Of a stretch of 64,000 bases of DNA, positions 36,216-48,889 are shown one piece after another. The notes beneath the pieces are model-generated. The model was not told the DNA's origin. It saw nothing but the letters and a program-made list of their open reading frames with translations, and did no database searches. The stretch covers positions 7,844,386-7,908,385 of the forward strand of contig OX453287.1 of the NCBI GenBank assembly GCA_949710005.1, in the 5' to 3' direction. The DNA comes from Ricordea florida. Taxonomy: Eukaryota > Cnidaria > Anthozoa > Corallimorpharia > Ricordeidae. Both the position numbers and the translations under genes were made by a program. The first letter of the stretch is position 1; each line of letters starts with the position of its first letter.

Positions 36216-37258
36216 TTTCCATATTCGCCTTCGCGCAACAGATGTCAAGACATAAGCTTGAATCAGGAGCCCCTTCTGGTTTGAATCTTTTACCTTTCTG
36301 TTTACTTGTCTAGGACGATCGATTTTTTCTTCCTCAAAACACTGTTCTCATTCGCCGTCAAGAAATGCATTGTTAATATTGTGATTCCGTGACTGATCGA
36401 CTCCTCAATATCACCTTTAGTCACGAAACAATTCGTCACGCGGAGTCTCCGGTCGATAGAGTTTAGGACGTTTAGCGTTTCAAAATGGCTAAAATTCACC
36501 CAGTTTGGCTTTTCTATCTCACTCTTTAAGTAGTAACGCAACTTTGCAACTATAAAACCTACAAGGATTAAGAAAAATGAGTATCTGGAGATCAAATATC
36601 CACTTTCATGGATTTCGAAACTGGAAGTGTTTACACAATTACCGCCGACCCACCATGAAAATTCCTGAACTTCGATACCGCCTTATAATGACTTCCTTCA
36701 ATAACCCAAGCTAACTCCCAGGTATGTTTTAGATGTATGTCTAAAAGTGCGATTTAACTAGAATGAAGTCAATTTGGAGTTATACCACATGTGAATTATT
36801 GCCGTCGAAAATCAATAACAAAAGGGAATTTTTGTTATCCATAAAACCTATTCCTCATTTTTGAATTATTTCTGCTCGGTGAGTGTCGCTTTTGCTCTAA
36901 AAGAATCTTCTAGTAAAAGAAGAACAGTGGTTCTGTTGAAAGAAAGTGTCCAAATTTCTCCCTGCGACTTTGTTTGCGAACGAGAGGCAAGTTGATGTAT
37001 GCAAATTTCACGTAAATAATTAGCCAATTTTGTGACTCCGACCACAAAAACCGATGTTCTAATTTTTCTAAAAAATAAAAAGCTTTTGGCGGGAACAATC
37101 CACATCAGGTATCTTATCTACCTAAAAGCTATCTATGGACAAAAAAAATGAAAGAAATCGATTTTTCAACTCTTGCCACGAAATTAAGATTTTGGTCGAT
37201 ATTTCCTGACCGTCGCTCTTAAACAACCCCATAAACTGCGAGGCTCCCTGTTTGCTCT
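36216..37258. other. About 1 kb with no feature seen
   Basis: AT-rich; open frames here are short and compositionally random. Confidence 0.5.
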
Positions 37259-38843
37259 GGCATGTGCTAAAACCCAGACGGTGGATTCTGGACGATAGAC
37301 GATGGACGATGGATGATCAGTGGACGATGGACGATGGAGATGGACGATATCTCTGACATTCATTTATTTGTCACATTCATTTATTTGTCATTTAAATTGT
37401 CACACAATCTTGTCACGCGATGTAAAATATTGAACAGCGAAAATTCGTGCCCTTCCGCCTCCCCTCCCCCGAGCAAAAATATAACTTATTTGGACTGGAC
37501 AAATTATCACGAAGTTCTGATCGCGGATTTTTCGTCACACAATGAGACGAAGTACATGTATAAATTTTTCACACAATCTTTTGCGATCACTAATATTTAT
37601 TCAATCAGGTGTTGCCTGTGAAGTGGTGTTAACAACTGCCTTACGTGAGTTTTAACAGTCAGAAGGGATGGCAGAACAATTTCTGAGTATGAATAATCCA
37701 TATCCATTATCGCGTCGACAAAGTGAGCTCTCAAGCAAAATGACTCTGTTGTAACTTTACACCATATTACGTCACGTGTAAATCTCAAACAGATCTAACC
37801 TGATGTAAAGCAGACCGTTAATTGAATAGACTTTCTGCTAAGTCATTCGATTCCCATTTTCGGGTTCGCTTGGTGTAAAAGTTTATGCTTCGAGAAAAAA
37901 ACCTTCTGACCTTTAGGCAAGTGTAAGCGCTGATATTTTGCAATAAAAACTTTCCGAGCTGGCGATATCACGTGCTTGCCGTATGGGCTACGATTCTCCT
38001 GCGTCATTTCTGCGTACAGTTTGGAATAATTCATAAGCAATCGATTGCGGGACAAAAGAAAAAGATTGTGCGACAAATTTATACTTTGTTGTCAGAATTT
38101 AATAAATAAATAACTGACATTGCGTGATCATAACTTTGTCCAGCTCAAATAAGTTAGATTTTTTCTCTGGGGGAGGGGGAGGGCACGAATTTTCGCTGTT
38201 AAATATTTTAACATCGCGTGACAAAAGCAAAAGATTGTGTGACAATTTTATACTTTGTCTGAGAGAAATTTAACAAATTGACGGCAGTTTTTTATGCGTC
38301 TGTCCTCTTATTGATGATAAATTGCGTCATAACATTGTCAAAGTGTTGTAGATCCACAAGCCGATAGGCGAGTGGATCTACAACAAAGGACAGACGCATA
38401 AAAAACTGACGTCAATTTGTTTTTTTACAATAACAAAACGCGAAAGAGGTCAAATGAAGACTTAAATGAAAAGAAAACGCAAGTAAACAGCAAGCAAAAA
38501 TGCTGAATCTTATTTCAATTGACGCAATCAGGGCGCAACTTTTCTCAATAACTTTTCTCGCCTTCTCATTGGCTTGTGACAACACGTAATACAATTTGAT
38601 TGGGTAAAAATCTGACTGTTTGACAGCTCACTTATCACGCGAAAAAACCTTGCATAAATTAACATTTTATGTGTCTGTACTCTTATTGATGATAAAAATT
38701 AGCCAATCAGCGCGCGAGTATTCGCTCAGTTATTGTAAAAAAATGAATGTCAGAGATATCGTCCATCTCCATCGTCCATCGTCCATCGTCCATCGTCCAT
38801 CGTCTATCGTCCAGAATCCACCGTCTGGGTTTTAGCACATGCC
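37259..38843. mobile_element. Foldback DNA element, 1.6 kb
   Basis: Ends GGCATGTGCTAAAACCCAGA and mirror, with about 105 bp of inverted repeat each (37,259-37,366 and 38,735-38,843) that include a GGACGATGGACGAT minisatellite in opposite orientation at each end. A second inverted layer (37,399-37,500 against 38,139-38,250, with CACGAATTTTCGCTGTT) lies further in. No transposase. No clear target duplication. Confidence 0.8.
38281..38412. repeat. Nested hairpin inside the foldback element
   Basis: Outer arms TTTTTTATGCGTCTGTCCT and AGGACAGACGCATAAAAAA, inner arms GTTGTAGATCCAC and GTGGATCTACAAC. A partial direct copy of one arm lies at 38,665-38,700, so a second insertion or internal duplication is likely. 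Confidence 0.8.
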
Positions 38844-39027
38844 AAGGATGAAATGAATTAAGCAATGACAAAAACAAGAGGTTGAAATCGTTTATCGACC
38901 TCTTCGCAAAAAGACTCAACGAAATGCAAGGAAAAGAGCAGACTGTGTCTATTACAATACATGAAAAATTATCCCACTTATTACGTGGAATGAACGAAAC
39001 GGTTTCTGAACACACATACGGTCCTTT

Positions 39028-42000
39028 CAGGGGCACCCATCGGAGGTGTTCCGCTAAAAAGGTGTTCCGCAGTACACATTCAGCTGGCTGGGAAATTTTT
39101 AATTGCTAGTGGCTTCTGCTGGGAATTACTGACTTTTTCAAGCATTTCAAGCCGAGCTGGCTGGGAAATACTTACTTTTTTTCTAGCATTTCCAGCCGAA
39201 CAGAAGGAGCTGGCTAAAGGAACACTGCAGACTGATGACGAGTGAAAATGAACCCCTCCACCACTCCCTCGGTAGTGACAAAGTAATGACCGCTGGCTAA
39301 AGTTATCGCGTTTGCGGAAAAAAACGGTTTTGGTCGCTTCTGTCTTCATACACGCGGGATTATGCAAGACCAACGACATTTTGAGGGAATATATTTTGCA
39401 TCTTCCTCATTTACATGTAAGATTAATTTTCCATTGTTTTTTTGTCTGTATGCTGAAGTTCTTGTGATGTTCGTCTACAGTTGAGACGAATTGAATGAGC
39501 TAACAACAGTATTTTCATTCACAGATTCTGCAGATTTGGGGTGCCAGTTCGGCTTCCCGCTCTCAGTTCTAGAGTCGACAGCGTGATTCTTCAAACAGAA
39601 GGCAAGTTTTTATCCTCTACTTTTACGGTAAAAATTGTATTATTTCAGTTAATTTCTTTCGACAACTCCAGGCTGTAGAGGACAGGCATGTGTCAAAAAA
39701 AAAAAAAAATGTGCAACCTTCAACAAATTGTTAATTTCGTGTTTTCATTCCGAATTCAACAGTGGTTCAACACTGACAGATGTCTGAATTTGGTGGAAGT
39801 GGTGGTATATGCCTTAAAGTTGTAGTCAACTGCGCAAGCTTGGAAACAATTTTGTTATATTACCAGGCTAATTGTCAGTTGAGGGGCAATTTTGGCAGGG
39901 CACGAAGTTTGTCTGGCCAGACATTATTTTATAGTTGTGTTGTCTTATGGTTTTACGGCTATGCCAGTCCACTACAGTTTTACATGTATCATCATTACTT
40001 TTAAATTATGTCTAATGATTCAGATTGGCATCATGAGCACTGTTGTAGTGTAGATTTTTATATGCCCAACTGAGTGAAATTTACTTGTGTGAGATTGCTC
40101 CTTATCAATTTATCAGGACAGACCAACATGGACTAAGTAAAGTCCTCTGATTGAAATGCAACTAATCATCAGCTGTTTTGTGTGGGCTTGGGTACTCAAT
40201 ATGTGCAAATAAATATTTTCTCTGTTTATTAGTGTTTTTGTGTATTGTGTATGTTAGTAATTGTTATTATGACCAACATTGTACATTTTTTTTACTTGGC
40301 AGATCTTTTACTACTCCTTTTTAATATCACCAATTTATCATATCATCCTCTTATTATAACAAACAAGGTTGAGTTAGGCTTGTGACGATGAGCATTCATT
40401 GCTTGTTCATTCTTGTGACCCTCTCTCTTCCATCGGAATGAGTTAGGCTTGTGACGATGAGCATTCACTGTTCGTTCATTCTTGTGACCCTCTCTCTTCC
40501 ATCAGATTGAGTTAGGCTTGTGACGATGAGCACTCATTGCTTGTTCATTCTTGTGACCCTCTCTCTTCCATCAGGTTGAGTTAGGCTTGTGACGATGAGC
40601 ATTCATTGCTTGTTCATTCTTGTGACCCTCTCTCTTCCATCAGGTTGAGTTAGGCTTGTGAAGATGAGCATTCATTGCTTGTTCATTCTTGTGACCCTCT
40701 CTCTTCCATCAGGTTGAGTTAGGCTTGTGAAGATGAGCATTCATTGCTTGTTCATTCTTGTGACCCTCTCTCTTCCATCAGGTTGAGTTAGGCTTGTGAC
40801 GATGAGCATTCATTGCTTGTTCATTCTTGTGACCCTCTCTCTTCCATCGGAATGAGTTAGGCTTGTGACGATGAGCATTCACTGTTCGTTCATTCTTGTG
40901 ACCCTCTCTCTTCCACCAGGTTGAGTTAGGCTTGTGACGATGAGCACTCATTGCTTGTTCATTCTTGTAACCCTCTCTCTTCCATCAGGTTGAGTTAGGC
41001 TTGTGACGATGAGCATTCATTGCTTGTTCATTCTTGTGACCCTCTCTCTTCCATCAGGTTGAGTTAGGCTTGTGACGATGAGCATTCATTGCTTGTTCAT
41101 TCTTGTGACCCTCTCTCTTCCATCAGGTTGAGTTAGGCTTGTGACGATGAGCATTCATTGCTTGTTCATTCTTGTGACCCTCTCTCTTCCATCAGGTTGA
41201 GTTAGGCTTGTGACGATGAGCATTCATTGCTTGTTCATTCTTGTGACCCTCTCTCTTCCATCGGAATGAGTTAGGCTTGTGACGATGAGCATTCACTGTT
41301 CGTTCATTCTTGTGACCCTCTCTCTTCCACCAGGTTGAGTTAGGCTTGTGACGATGAGCACTCATTGCTTGTTCATTCTTGTAACCCTCTCTCTTCCATC
41401 AGGTTGAGTTAGGCTTGTGACGATGAGCATTCATTGCTTGTTCATTCTTGTGACCCTCTCTCTTCCATCAGGTTGAGTTAGGCTTGTGACGATGAGCATT
41501 CATTGCTTGTTCATTCTTGTGACCCTCTCTCTTCCATCAGGTTGAGTTAGGCTTGTGACGATGAGCATTCATTGCTTGTTCATTCTTGTGACCCTCTCTC
41601 TTCCATCAGGTTGAGTTAGGCTTGTGACGATGAGCATTCACTGTTTGTTCATTCTTGTGACCCTCTCTCTTCTATCGGGTGAAGGTATTTTTTTTTCTAT
41701 GCGCCAACTCTTAAATTTGCACTCACTGTATGTGAATGTTTGCATATTCAAGTCATTGAGATGAAGATGTTCAACAATTTGTTCAGCCATGGTAACAATT
41801 TCATTTTGTAATAAATTACTGACAATGAGAAGTCTATTTAGTTGCGGCATTTAGTAGTCAGACATTTCTGGCTTAGTACCTGAAGCCCAACTTGGTGACA
41901 TTTTGCACCATGATAAGAAATGGATGTTACTACCTCAGCAGCTTTTTTTGACAAAGAAGTTTATACAAGTTCATGGCGAAGACTCAGTCAAACATTGAAA

Positions 42001-42717
42001 TGGTTTGCAAAATTGACAGTGTGACTGGAAAAGTCAAGTCAATGTAACAACCAACCATGAAATCTGTGAGAAACGAGCATAGTCCCAAGGATAAAATCTT
42101 AGAACATTTTTGGAGATGGAAGAGTAAAGTAAAACTGAATTGTATGTAATCTTTATGTAATCTTATGTAATGTTCATGCCAGCTACGAGACATTGTACCT
42201 CTTTTTTGCACACTCACTGTTCACTGTATGTCAGAATTACAAGAATCAGTTAATAAATGTTTGACAGTGAAAGGTAATTGTCTAATTGTTTAACTCATTA
42301 AATAATTTATTGTCCATTAGCCTTTTTGCATAACAGCCACGCAACCATGATTCCCACCATTTGTTTGGAGAAGTTTTAAAATATTAGCATTAGAATTATT
42401 AAGGCATTTTCTCATACGCGGAAGTAAAATAACGGCAAAACTAAAGGAATACAGGACAAGCATGCGTTTTTCACTAATTAATGTCTTTTTCAAATGCTGG
42501 CTGGGAAAAAAATCAGCAGACAGTCAGCTGGCTGGGAATTACCCTGGCAATGTAGCTGGGAAGTGGAACTTTTCTTACCATCCTGCTGGGAGTGCGGAAC
42601 AGATATTTTTTTCCCAGCAACAGGAAAAAAATACTAAAAATGCCTTTAAAGTGTTTACTTATCATTGTGATGGGTTGAATATTGCATTTTGGGAAAATGT
42701 TTCGTTGGGTGCCCCTG
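39028..42717. mobile_element. Non-autonomous hAT-like transposon, 3.7 kb, 6-bp duplication
   Basis: Ends CAGGGGCACCCA and TGGGTGCCCCTG mirror each other for 12 bp; TCCTTT flanks both sides (39,022-39,027 and 42,718-42,723). CAGGG ends suggest hAT; the 6-bp duplication fits a hAT subgroup with short duplications rather than the usual 8 bp. Several GCTGGCTGGGAA words lie near both ends. No transposase frame. The interior is mainly a minisatellite. Its right end word also occurs at 11,114. Confidence 0.8.
40378..41675. repeat. 69-bp minisatellite with a 414-bp higher-order repeat
   Basis: About 19 copies of a 69-bp unit beginning GTTGAGTTAGGCTTGTGACG. A variant unit starting GGAATGAGTTAGG recurs at 40,435, 40,849 and 41,263, exactly 414 bp (six units) apart. 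The second and third blocks also share a TTGTAACCC variant in the next unit that the first block lacks. This shows block-wise duplication. Confidence 0.93.
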
Positions 42718-42881
42718 TCCTTTTACAGTTGATAAGCCTGTTAATTTGAGTATTCCAGATACATACAAGTTCGTATTATACACGTTAATGAAAACAAACG
42801 TGACATTTTTGTCGGGCGAATGTTACACACATTGGTTGCAAAATAGCCAATTTAGACAAGAAAAGAGTCATAAAACATAAG

Positions 42882-43343
42882 ATGGGCAAACTCAAGCTCG
42901 AGTCATACTTGTTAAACAAACAACGACCCATTAAGAGCCATGGTGTGAACACATGCGTCGTAGACTATGTATGGGATGAAGTTCGAGGTCAACGGGGTTT
43001 TAAAACATATACTTATGACAAGTTGAAGAGTGAGATATACGATTACGTACCTGAAGGCCAAATGATCAGTACCGAAGAACTGATTAATTGGGCGAAAGAA
43101 TGCCATGATAATTTATCAATCCACGCTTTTGATAGTAGGTATAGAAAATTAATCACACATAGTAAAAACTGCTCAAATATATCACTGGTATATATCGTAA
43201 AAGATCATCATTGCTATCCTATTACAAATGAAAAACTCAAAATCGTAGCAAGTAAGGCAAACCAAGGCGGATGTAATGACCTACTAAAACACATGTCTGA
43301 TCTAAAATGGACTAGGCGTCATGATAATGTTACAAAAATCTAA
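42882..43343 (+). pseudogene. OTU-like region of the broken virus-like element
   Basis: Reads NTCVVDYVWDEVRGQRGF and later LVYIVKDHHCYPI: a Cys near the start and a His near the end in the arrangement of OTU-type cysteine proteases. The Polinton polymerase has a like pair (MCFWNTL, HNDHCFYI) ahead of its exonuclease, so this is probably the front of a polymerase-type protein. Fossil. Confidence 0.5.
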
Positions 43344-43364
43344 TCAGTTGATGATATATGCAGT

Positions 43365-44422
43365 TTGGATAAAGAAAACCATATAGTCGTTCTCCCTAAA
43401 AACACGAAGATGAAAGACGCCATAGATTTATACAGCAGGAATAAAAATTTTTATGTCGAATACTTACATTGGAATAATAAGGGCATTCTCGACGGTTTCA
43501 TCGATCACAAGAAAAATATGTACCTCTTAAATGAAGAATATGATACCAGAAAAACAATATGTGATAAACTATTTAACACGTTTAAAATTCACGACTTCAA
43601 ATGGACAAATCAAAGTTATACATCCATCGGAACGAGCTTATTTAAGCAGTTAAATGGTTATATTCCCGAATCATCTTATAATGTAAATACACGGCAAATG
43701 ATAGACGAATACTACCCTAAAGCGTTGCAATGGTGCACAACAGACGATATACCAGATGACGTCGTCAGTATTGATATCGCTAAATGCTATCCGAGTGTCT
43801 TATTAAACAATAAACACGAAATCCCTATTTACAGCATTCATGATGTCATCGAGCCATTTAATTGTAAGAACGATCTAAAACTATGTGGTGAATTTTATAT
43901 AGACGAAACAGTACTCGGAAATTACAGTAATCCTATTAAAATTGAAGCCGGTTTTTACAGCTCTAATCTAGTATCATACCTTATTGATACCTTACATATG
44001 CCTCTAAGTCAGATAAAACATAAAATCGTTACTAAGAGAGCTCTGAAACCAGACACATTTAATGAGTTCATAAAATACATCTTCGATAACCTCCCAGAGG
44101 ATGAGGCAAAGAAAATAGCAAATAGTTTTATTGGGGAACTCGGCCGAAAATACAATAAAAGAAATCATGGATTTACTTGCACAGAATATGAAACAGCGAC
44201 GGCATGTTGGACGTCTGCTATGGCTGAAGGTAAAAATGTCACAATTGATCATCATGATGGGATTTATCTTATACGAGAGCAAAAAATTGATCGTATTTTT
44301 TCAGACCATACAAGTATTAACCGATTCGTTGTATCCGAGGCTATATTAAAATGTTTGCAATTAATAGAAACATGTCATGGTGAAGACAGCGTATTATACG
44401 GATACAATACAGTTGGGATTTA
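43365..44422 (+). pseudogene. B-family DNA polymerase-like region of the broken element
   Basis: VVSIDIAKCYPSVLLNN resembles polymerase motif A (D-x2-x-x-YPS). Further on, ANSFIGELGRKYNKRNHGF lies where the motif B helix would be expected. It is interrupted at 44,422 by a hAT insertion. Fossil. Confidence 0.55.
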
Positions 44423-47112
44423 CAGGGGCGGATCCAGGAATTTACATGAGTGATTTGCAGCACCTTAACTAGGGGGGTTTGGGGGCATGCTCCCAGAATG
44501 CAATTTTCCTCCATTTTGAGAGCACTTTAAGCCATTCAGACACATTAACAGTACCTCCTCAGAAAGGCATAATTCTGTACAAAAAAATCAATTCTGTGTA
44601 TTTACACAGACAAACCAGAATAACATGAAATTTTTTTTTGTCCAGAAATTTGCCTTTCTGTGTCTAAGGAGTCTAGCATGTGAATTAAGATTGAGGGCTA
44701 CCTTTGAAAATGTAGTAGATCTGCTGCCTAAGAAACATTGTTGTGGAAATGTATCAGCAAAACTGAAAAGTTGGAATCATACTTGCCTTTTTCAGCCTTT
44801 TAGATCAGTGTATAAATTGATGTGGTCCAATGAGCTCAGACTGAGAGAATATGAGAAAACCATTTAAGCTTATCAAATACCCAGTGTCAGTGGAAAAATA
44901 ACTCTAAAAACTATTGAAGAACGACTTTTTTGTCCAGATATAAGTATTAATACAATTGTACCACAGGGACCAGTTATGTATCTGTACTGTTCTCCATCCG
45001 TTTAAGGATTACATCAATCCCGATGGAACATAACTCACAAGTACTCTAGAAACACTAGTGACTGCCTGGTACAAAATTATTCATTAAAAATATTTTCCAT
45101 TCTCATTCTTCTGGGATGTAAATTAGCAAATAAATCTATAATTTGTTCAAGATCTAATTCCATTTCCCTATGGGCATGCATCAATGCTAATCCATTCAGT
45201 CTATCCTGGACCATTGTACTTCTCAAATAAGTCTTCAGATTTCGGAGGGTTGAAATGGACCTTTTGCAAGATGCCGATGAAATGGGAATAGTGATCAGGA
45301 TTTGAAGTATAGTATATATATTTACATAAGCATCCTTGTCAATTTGTTCCAGGGTGGCATATATGCTGTCAGGGATATCTTATCTTCTATCATTTTTCCC
45401 CCTCCACAGTCTTTCCCACAACAAAAGCTCTGCTGGTAAACCAGCATAATTAGGGATATCCTGTCTGTAATGGTTACAAAATTCCCAAACATCATCCTTC
45501 CAAAAATCTATTAGATGGAATTATTATTAGATGGAATTAGATGGAATTAGATGGAATCACTGAAAATCCTTTGTAGCACACAAAAACATCATCTTCAAAT
45601 CTGCTGTCCAGTTGTGCAAGAGCATGGTTAAGGAATTCTGTTGTCAGATTGATCCTGTAATAATCTTCAGGGGTTGGGGCTGGTGCACTGTTTCTGTGAA
45701 CTTGCCTCTGAATTATCCTGGGCATGCTTGGCTGCACTGAAACACATCTTGCTAGGGCAACAGCTTCCTCGTAGAGAGCATGGTGCCTGTTATCAATGTC
45801 AGTTTGCATATCTGTTAATGCTGATTTTAACAGAACAATTTCCTCTTTTGCTTTGAGAAGATCCATTGCTTTCTTTTGTAGTCTAACTGTGAGTGATCTG
45901 GTTAAGTCTAAAATGTGTCTCACAATAACAAGAGTAACAATAAAGGAAAATGTAATTGCATTCATTAAGGCTCGTGCATCATTTCTACTGGTTTGATTCC
46001 AATTCCCACGGCTAGGAGCATTTCTGTCCATTGCAATGTCTTCAAGTGTAGCCACAACTGGGTGAAGAAGCTCCACGATTCGGTCCATACCATCAACGCG
46101 CTCAATCCACCTTGTTCGACACACATTTACCAAAACGAAGTGGTTGGCAGCAGGCATCAGTACTCTAATCTTGCTTATCAAATGCTGCTGTCGCTTCGGG
46201 GAATTGTCAAAAAATTCTGAGAGCTTTCTTACAACATCCATCAACGCCCACACTGGACTCCAAAGCAAACACAAATGGTAAACAAAATGCACCATCGACA
46301 TATTTAGAGTATGCTAGCCAGGGAAATCTTTTCAGCCAGCTCCACACAAAATGACAGCTAGAATTCGAACATTCCACTGACGCTAGGAAATCAAATAGCT
46401 CACCTGGTTTCCACACATTCTCTATAAACTTGAACTTGTCCTGGTCCGAATATGAGTTGATTTCCTTGAAAACCAAGCCAACATCATACTGTGAACAGTC
46501 CTCCTTCCGACAAACTGGATCGCCTCGAACCATCATTTATATTCAAAATTTCCCTTGTCTTCCTCCGTAGCAAGTTACTTTAACAATGAACTCTGATCGG
46601 AGCAAGAACAAACGAGGGACTTTCGGGGAGAGGCTTCCCTTTATATACGATTGTCAGTAGTTTGCACGGTAGTTTGCGTCCTGGATAGCCAATCACAACC
46701 GAGTTTGAGTAGTTCGCAAGACAATGCGAGTGATTCTGGCCAATAGAGGAGGGTTTTGAGTGATTTGTGGAAAGATCGATAAACTAACCACTCCCACCCA
46801 CTGCGTACAAATTTTGTGCGGTCGTGCCTACGAATTTTTTCGTGTTGTTCTCCGAAGTCTCGACAAAGGACGAAAGTGCGCGAACGGAGATTCGTCAAAT
46901 TCGTTCGGAATGGACTGGGTTTGCTGTGTAATCGACGGTATAACGAGATTGGACGATTTTTTTTCTTTGTTTTATTTCATAATAAACACTGCAACAAGAA
47001 GGATAATTGATTTCTTGAGCTTCAAGAAACAATCTGAGAAATAACAAACCCAGGTTTGGAAACATTTGAGTGATTTCTGGAAATCACTTGAACTACTCTG
47101 GATCCGTCCCTG
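44423..47112 (-). mobile_element. hAT-like transposon, 2.7 kb, 5-bp duplication, internally deleted
   Basis: Ends CAGGGGCGGATCCAGG and mirror (14 of 16 match); ATTTA flanks both sides (44,418-44,422 and 47,113-47,117). Short 5-bp duplications are known for one hAT subgroup. It carries a minus-strand transposase remnant. It interrupts the polymerase-like part of the virus-like element, so it is younger than that element. Confidence 0.85.
45077..46536 (-). pseudogene. hAT transposase remnant (TTF zinc finger, middle, dimerisation end)
   Basis: 46,207-46,536 holds a TTF-type zinc-finger start (FPWLAYSKYVDGAFC). A jump then leads to 45,537-46,301 with KRQQHLISKIRVLMP and VCRTRWIERVDGMDRIVELL. 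The C-terminal end at 45,077-45,400 reads SCKRSISTLRNLKTYLRST and MVQDRLNGLALMHAHREM, the hAT dimerisation domain. The catalytic core between the finger and the middle is missing, the frame changes near 46,250, and a 10-11 bp tandem expansion (ATTCCATCTA) brings stops near 45,530. Not functional. Confidence 0.8.
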
Positions 47113-47279
47113 ATTTATATAACTAACCCTAAAACAACATTCAGAAATAAGAAAGAGGTCAAATTCAGTACTAAAAAAATTGGTAAAGCTTATGTTACGG
47201 ACAGTAAATTAGCGTATTTTGAAAAACATTACAGGGAAAACATGAATATATCAGACTACAAGATTGAAAGTGGTAAAGC

Positions 47280-48240
47280 GGTGTATATATAATGGGCAAG
47301 CGGGAAGTGGTAAAACAACTAAACTATGCAGAATGGTACATACAAGAGACGAAAAAACCTCTATTCTTAGCATTCACAAATAAAGCCGTAGAAAATGTCA
47401 AGCTTAAGAGTAGATTAATTCAAATAGGATATGAAAAGGAAGTAGCAAATAATATATGTCATACCTTCGACTCATACTTTTGTGAATGGAATGGGATGAA
47501 CAGTGATAGTCTTAAGGACAAGACCGTTTTTATTGAAGAATTCTCAATGGTCCCCAACAAGTGGATAACGACAATCTACAGAGCATTTTTAAAATACGAT
47601 AACACTGTTTACATGTTTGGTGACCCAAATCAATGCGAGCCAGTAGAAGTGGAAGCCAGATAAACTATGACTATCTAGAGTCAAAAACTGTTCGTGAAAT
47701 GTGCCCAAAAGTTGAAACTCTTAAATACATAGAGAAATCATGTAGGTATGACAAGCAAACTCATGAGATGTTAAAAACATTCTTAAAACATGGTAAAATC
47801 TCGACATATTTCCAACCTATTGATCAGAAACTTTATAAAAATATCTGTTACTTGAACTCAACGAGGGTACATGTCAATACTAAATGTTGTGACCAATTCA
47901 CAAAGGATAAGAGGTATGAAACGGTAGAGTTCAAATATGATAATAAAAAAGAAAATTGTAAAGTGTGCCAAAACATACCAGTACTAGCAACAACGAATAT
48001 AAAAGACAAAAAAATATTCAATACTATGGAATTTGTGATAGAGGAAATAAAAGGGAATAAATTCAAGGTTAACAATGAATGGTTCGATAAAAAAAAGTTT
48101 TCCGATTCCTTTATCCCGAGCTTCTGTGTAACTGTACACAAATACCAAGGCGCAGATATTGACGATCTTAACCGTATAACGTTCATGACGTCAATCGTAT
48201 GGACAAAAAACAACTGTACACAGCATTAAGTAGAACGACC
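47280..48240 (+). pseudogene. Superfamily 1 helicase-like region of the broken element
   Basis: Parts that recall Pif1/RecD/Dda helicases: AFTNKAVENVK (motif Ia-like), VFIEEFSMVPNKW (motif II), VYMFGDPNQCEPVE (motif III), SFCVTVHKYQGADID (motif V) and LYTALSRTTK (motif VI). Fossil, with broken coding sense. Confidence 0.65.
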
Positions 48241-48309
48241 AAGTTAGAGTACATAAATTTGAACAACAAAGAGATAAACAATAAATATTTCAACCATAGA
48301 AAACCCACA

Positions 48310-48843
48310 TTAGAAATAGTTAATAGTAAATTCAACAGTTTGTACAAAAATGGAAAGATATATAAAGTGACATTTGATAACGAAATGGTCTATGTAGGGT
48401 CAACATGGGAAGATATAGAAACACGCCTAAAATGGCATATATCAAACAAGAAGAGCCAAGTATTCAAACACAAAGATAAGAAACCAAAGATAGAATTGAT
48501 TATTAATGCACCAAGTAAAGACAAAAAGAGTTTAGAAAAAGTTGAAAACGGATATATTCACGAATATGCAGAAAAATATGGTAAACATTTAATAAACATA
48601 AAATCAAATCCAAATATTAAATCCAAAAAGATAGAATACAAAGTAAACATCGAAAATAAAAAACAACTTGAGGAGAGAATAGCCAAACTCGAAAAGAAAC
48701 TAACCATTAAAGACGATACGATGAACAAATGCTGGTTTATCGATAGTATTATAGACGGAAAGAGATTCAAAACAATGGCGAGATATGGCAAAACATCAAA
48801 AGATGACGCGTTTGAAAAAAATCAAATCAAAGAAACAAGATAA
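48310..48843 (+). pseudogene. GIY-YIG nuclease-like region of the broken element
   Basis: KIYKVTFDNEMVYVGSTWED and the following RLKWHISNKK fit a GIY-YIG nuclease (paired strands, then an Arg and His helix). EKVENGYIHEYAEKYGKHLI supplies the Glu and final Asn/Leu region. It lies directly after the last helicase motif. Confidence 0.6.
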
Positions 48844-48889
48844 AATCAACGAATTAACCATTTATTTCGAGTAAATACATTTCATTAAT

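Larger units (their letters stand above)
38850..48850 (+). mobile_element. Broken virus-like DNA element (polymerase, helicase and GIY-YIG parts), family uncertain
   Basis: Plus-strand pieces in order: an OTU-like region (42,882-43,343), a B-family-polymerase-like region (43,365-44,422), a superfamily 1 helicase region (47,280-48,240) and a GIY-YIG nuclease-like region (48,310-48,843). Two hAT-like transposons (39,028-42,717 and 44,423-47,112) interrupt it. The coding sense is broken in several places, perhaps four to six, so it is an old fossil. The left edge is unclear; sequence on both sides of the first hAT has protein-like composition and may belong to it. No capsid gene or terminal repeats were recognised. 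It might be a relative of Polinton-like viruses, a linear-plasmid-like element or an unknown lineage. Confidence 0.6.

Noticed and set aside
40378-41675. Regular spaced repeats that could suggest a CRISPR array
   Set aside because: The 69-bp units abut with no unique spacers, and the setting is a eukaryotic transposon; it is a minisatellite.
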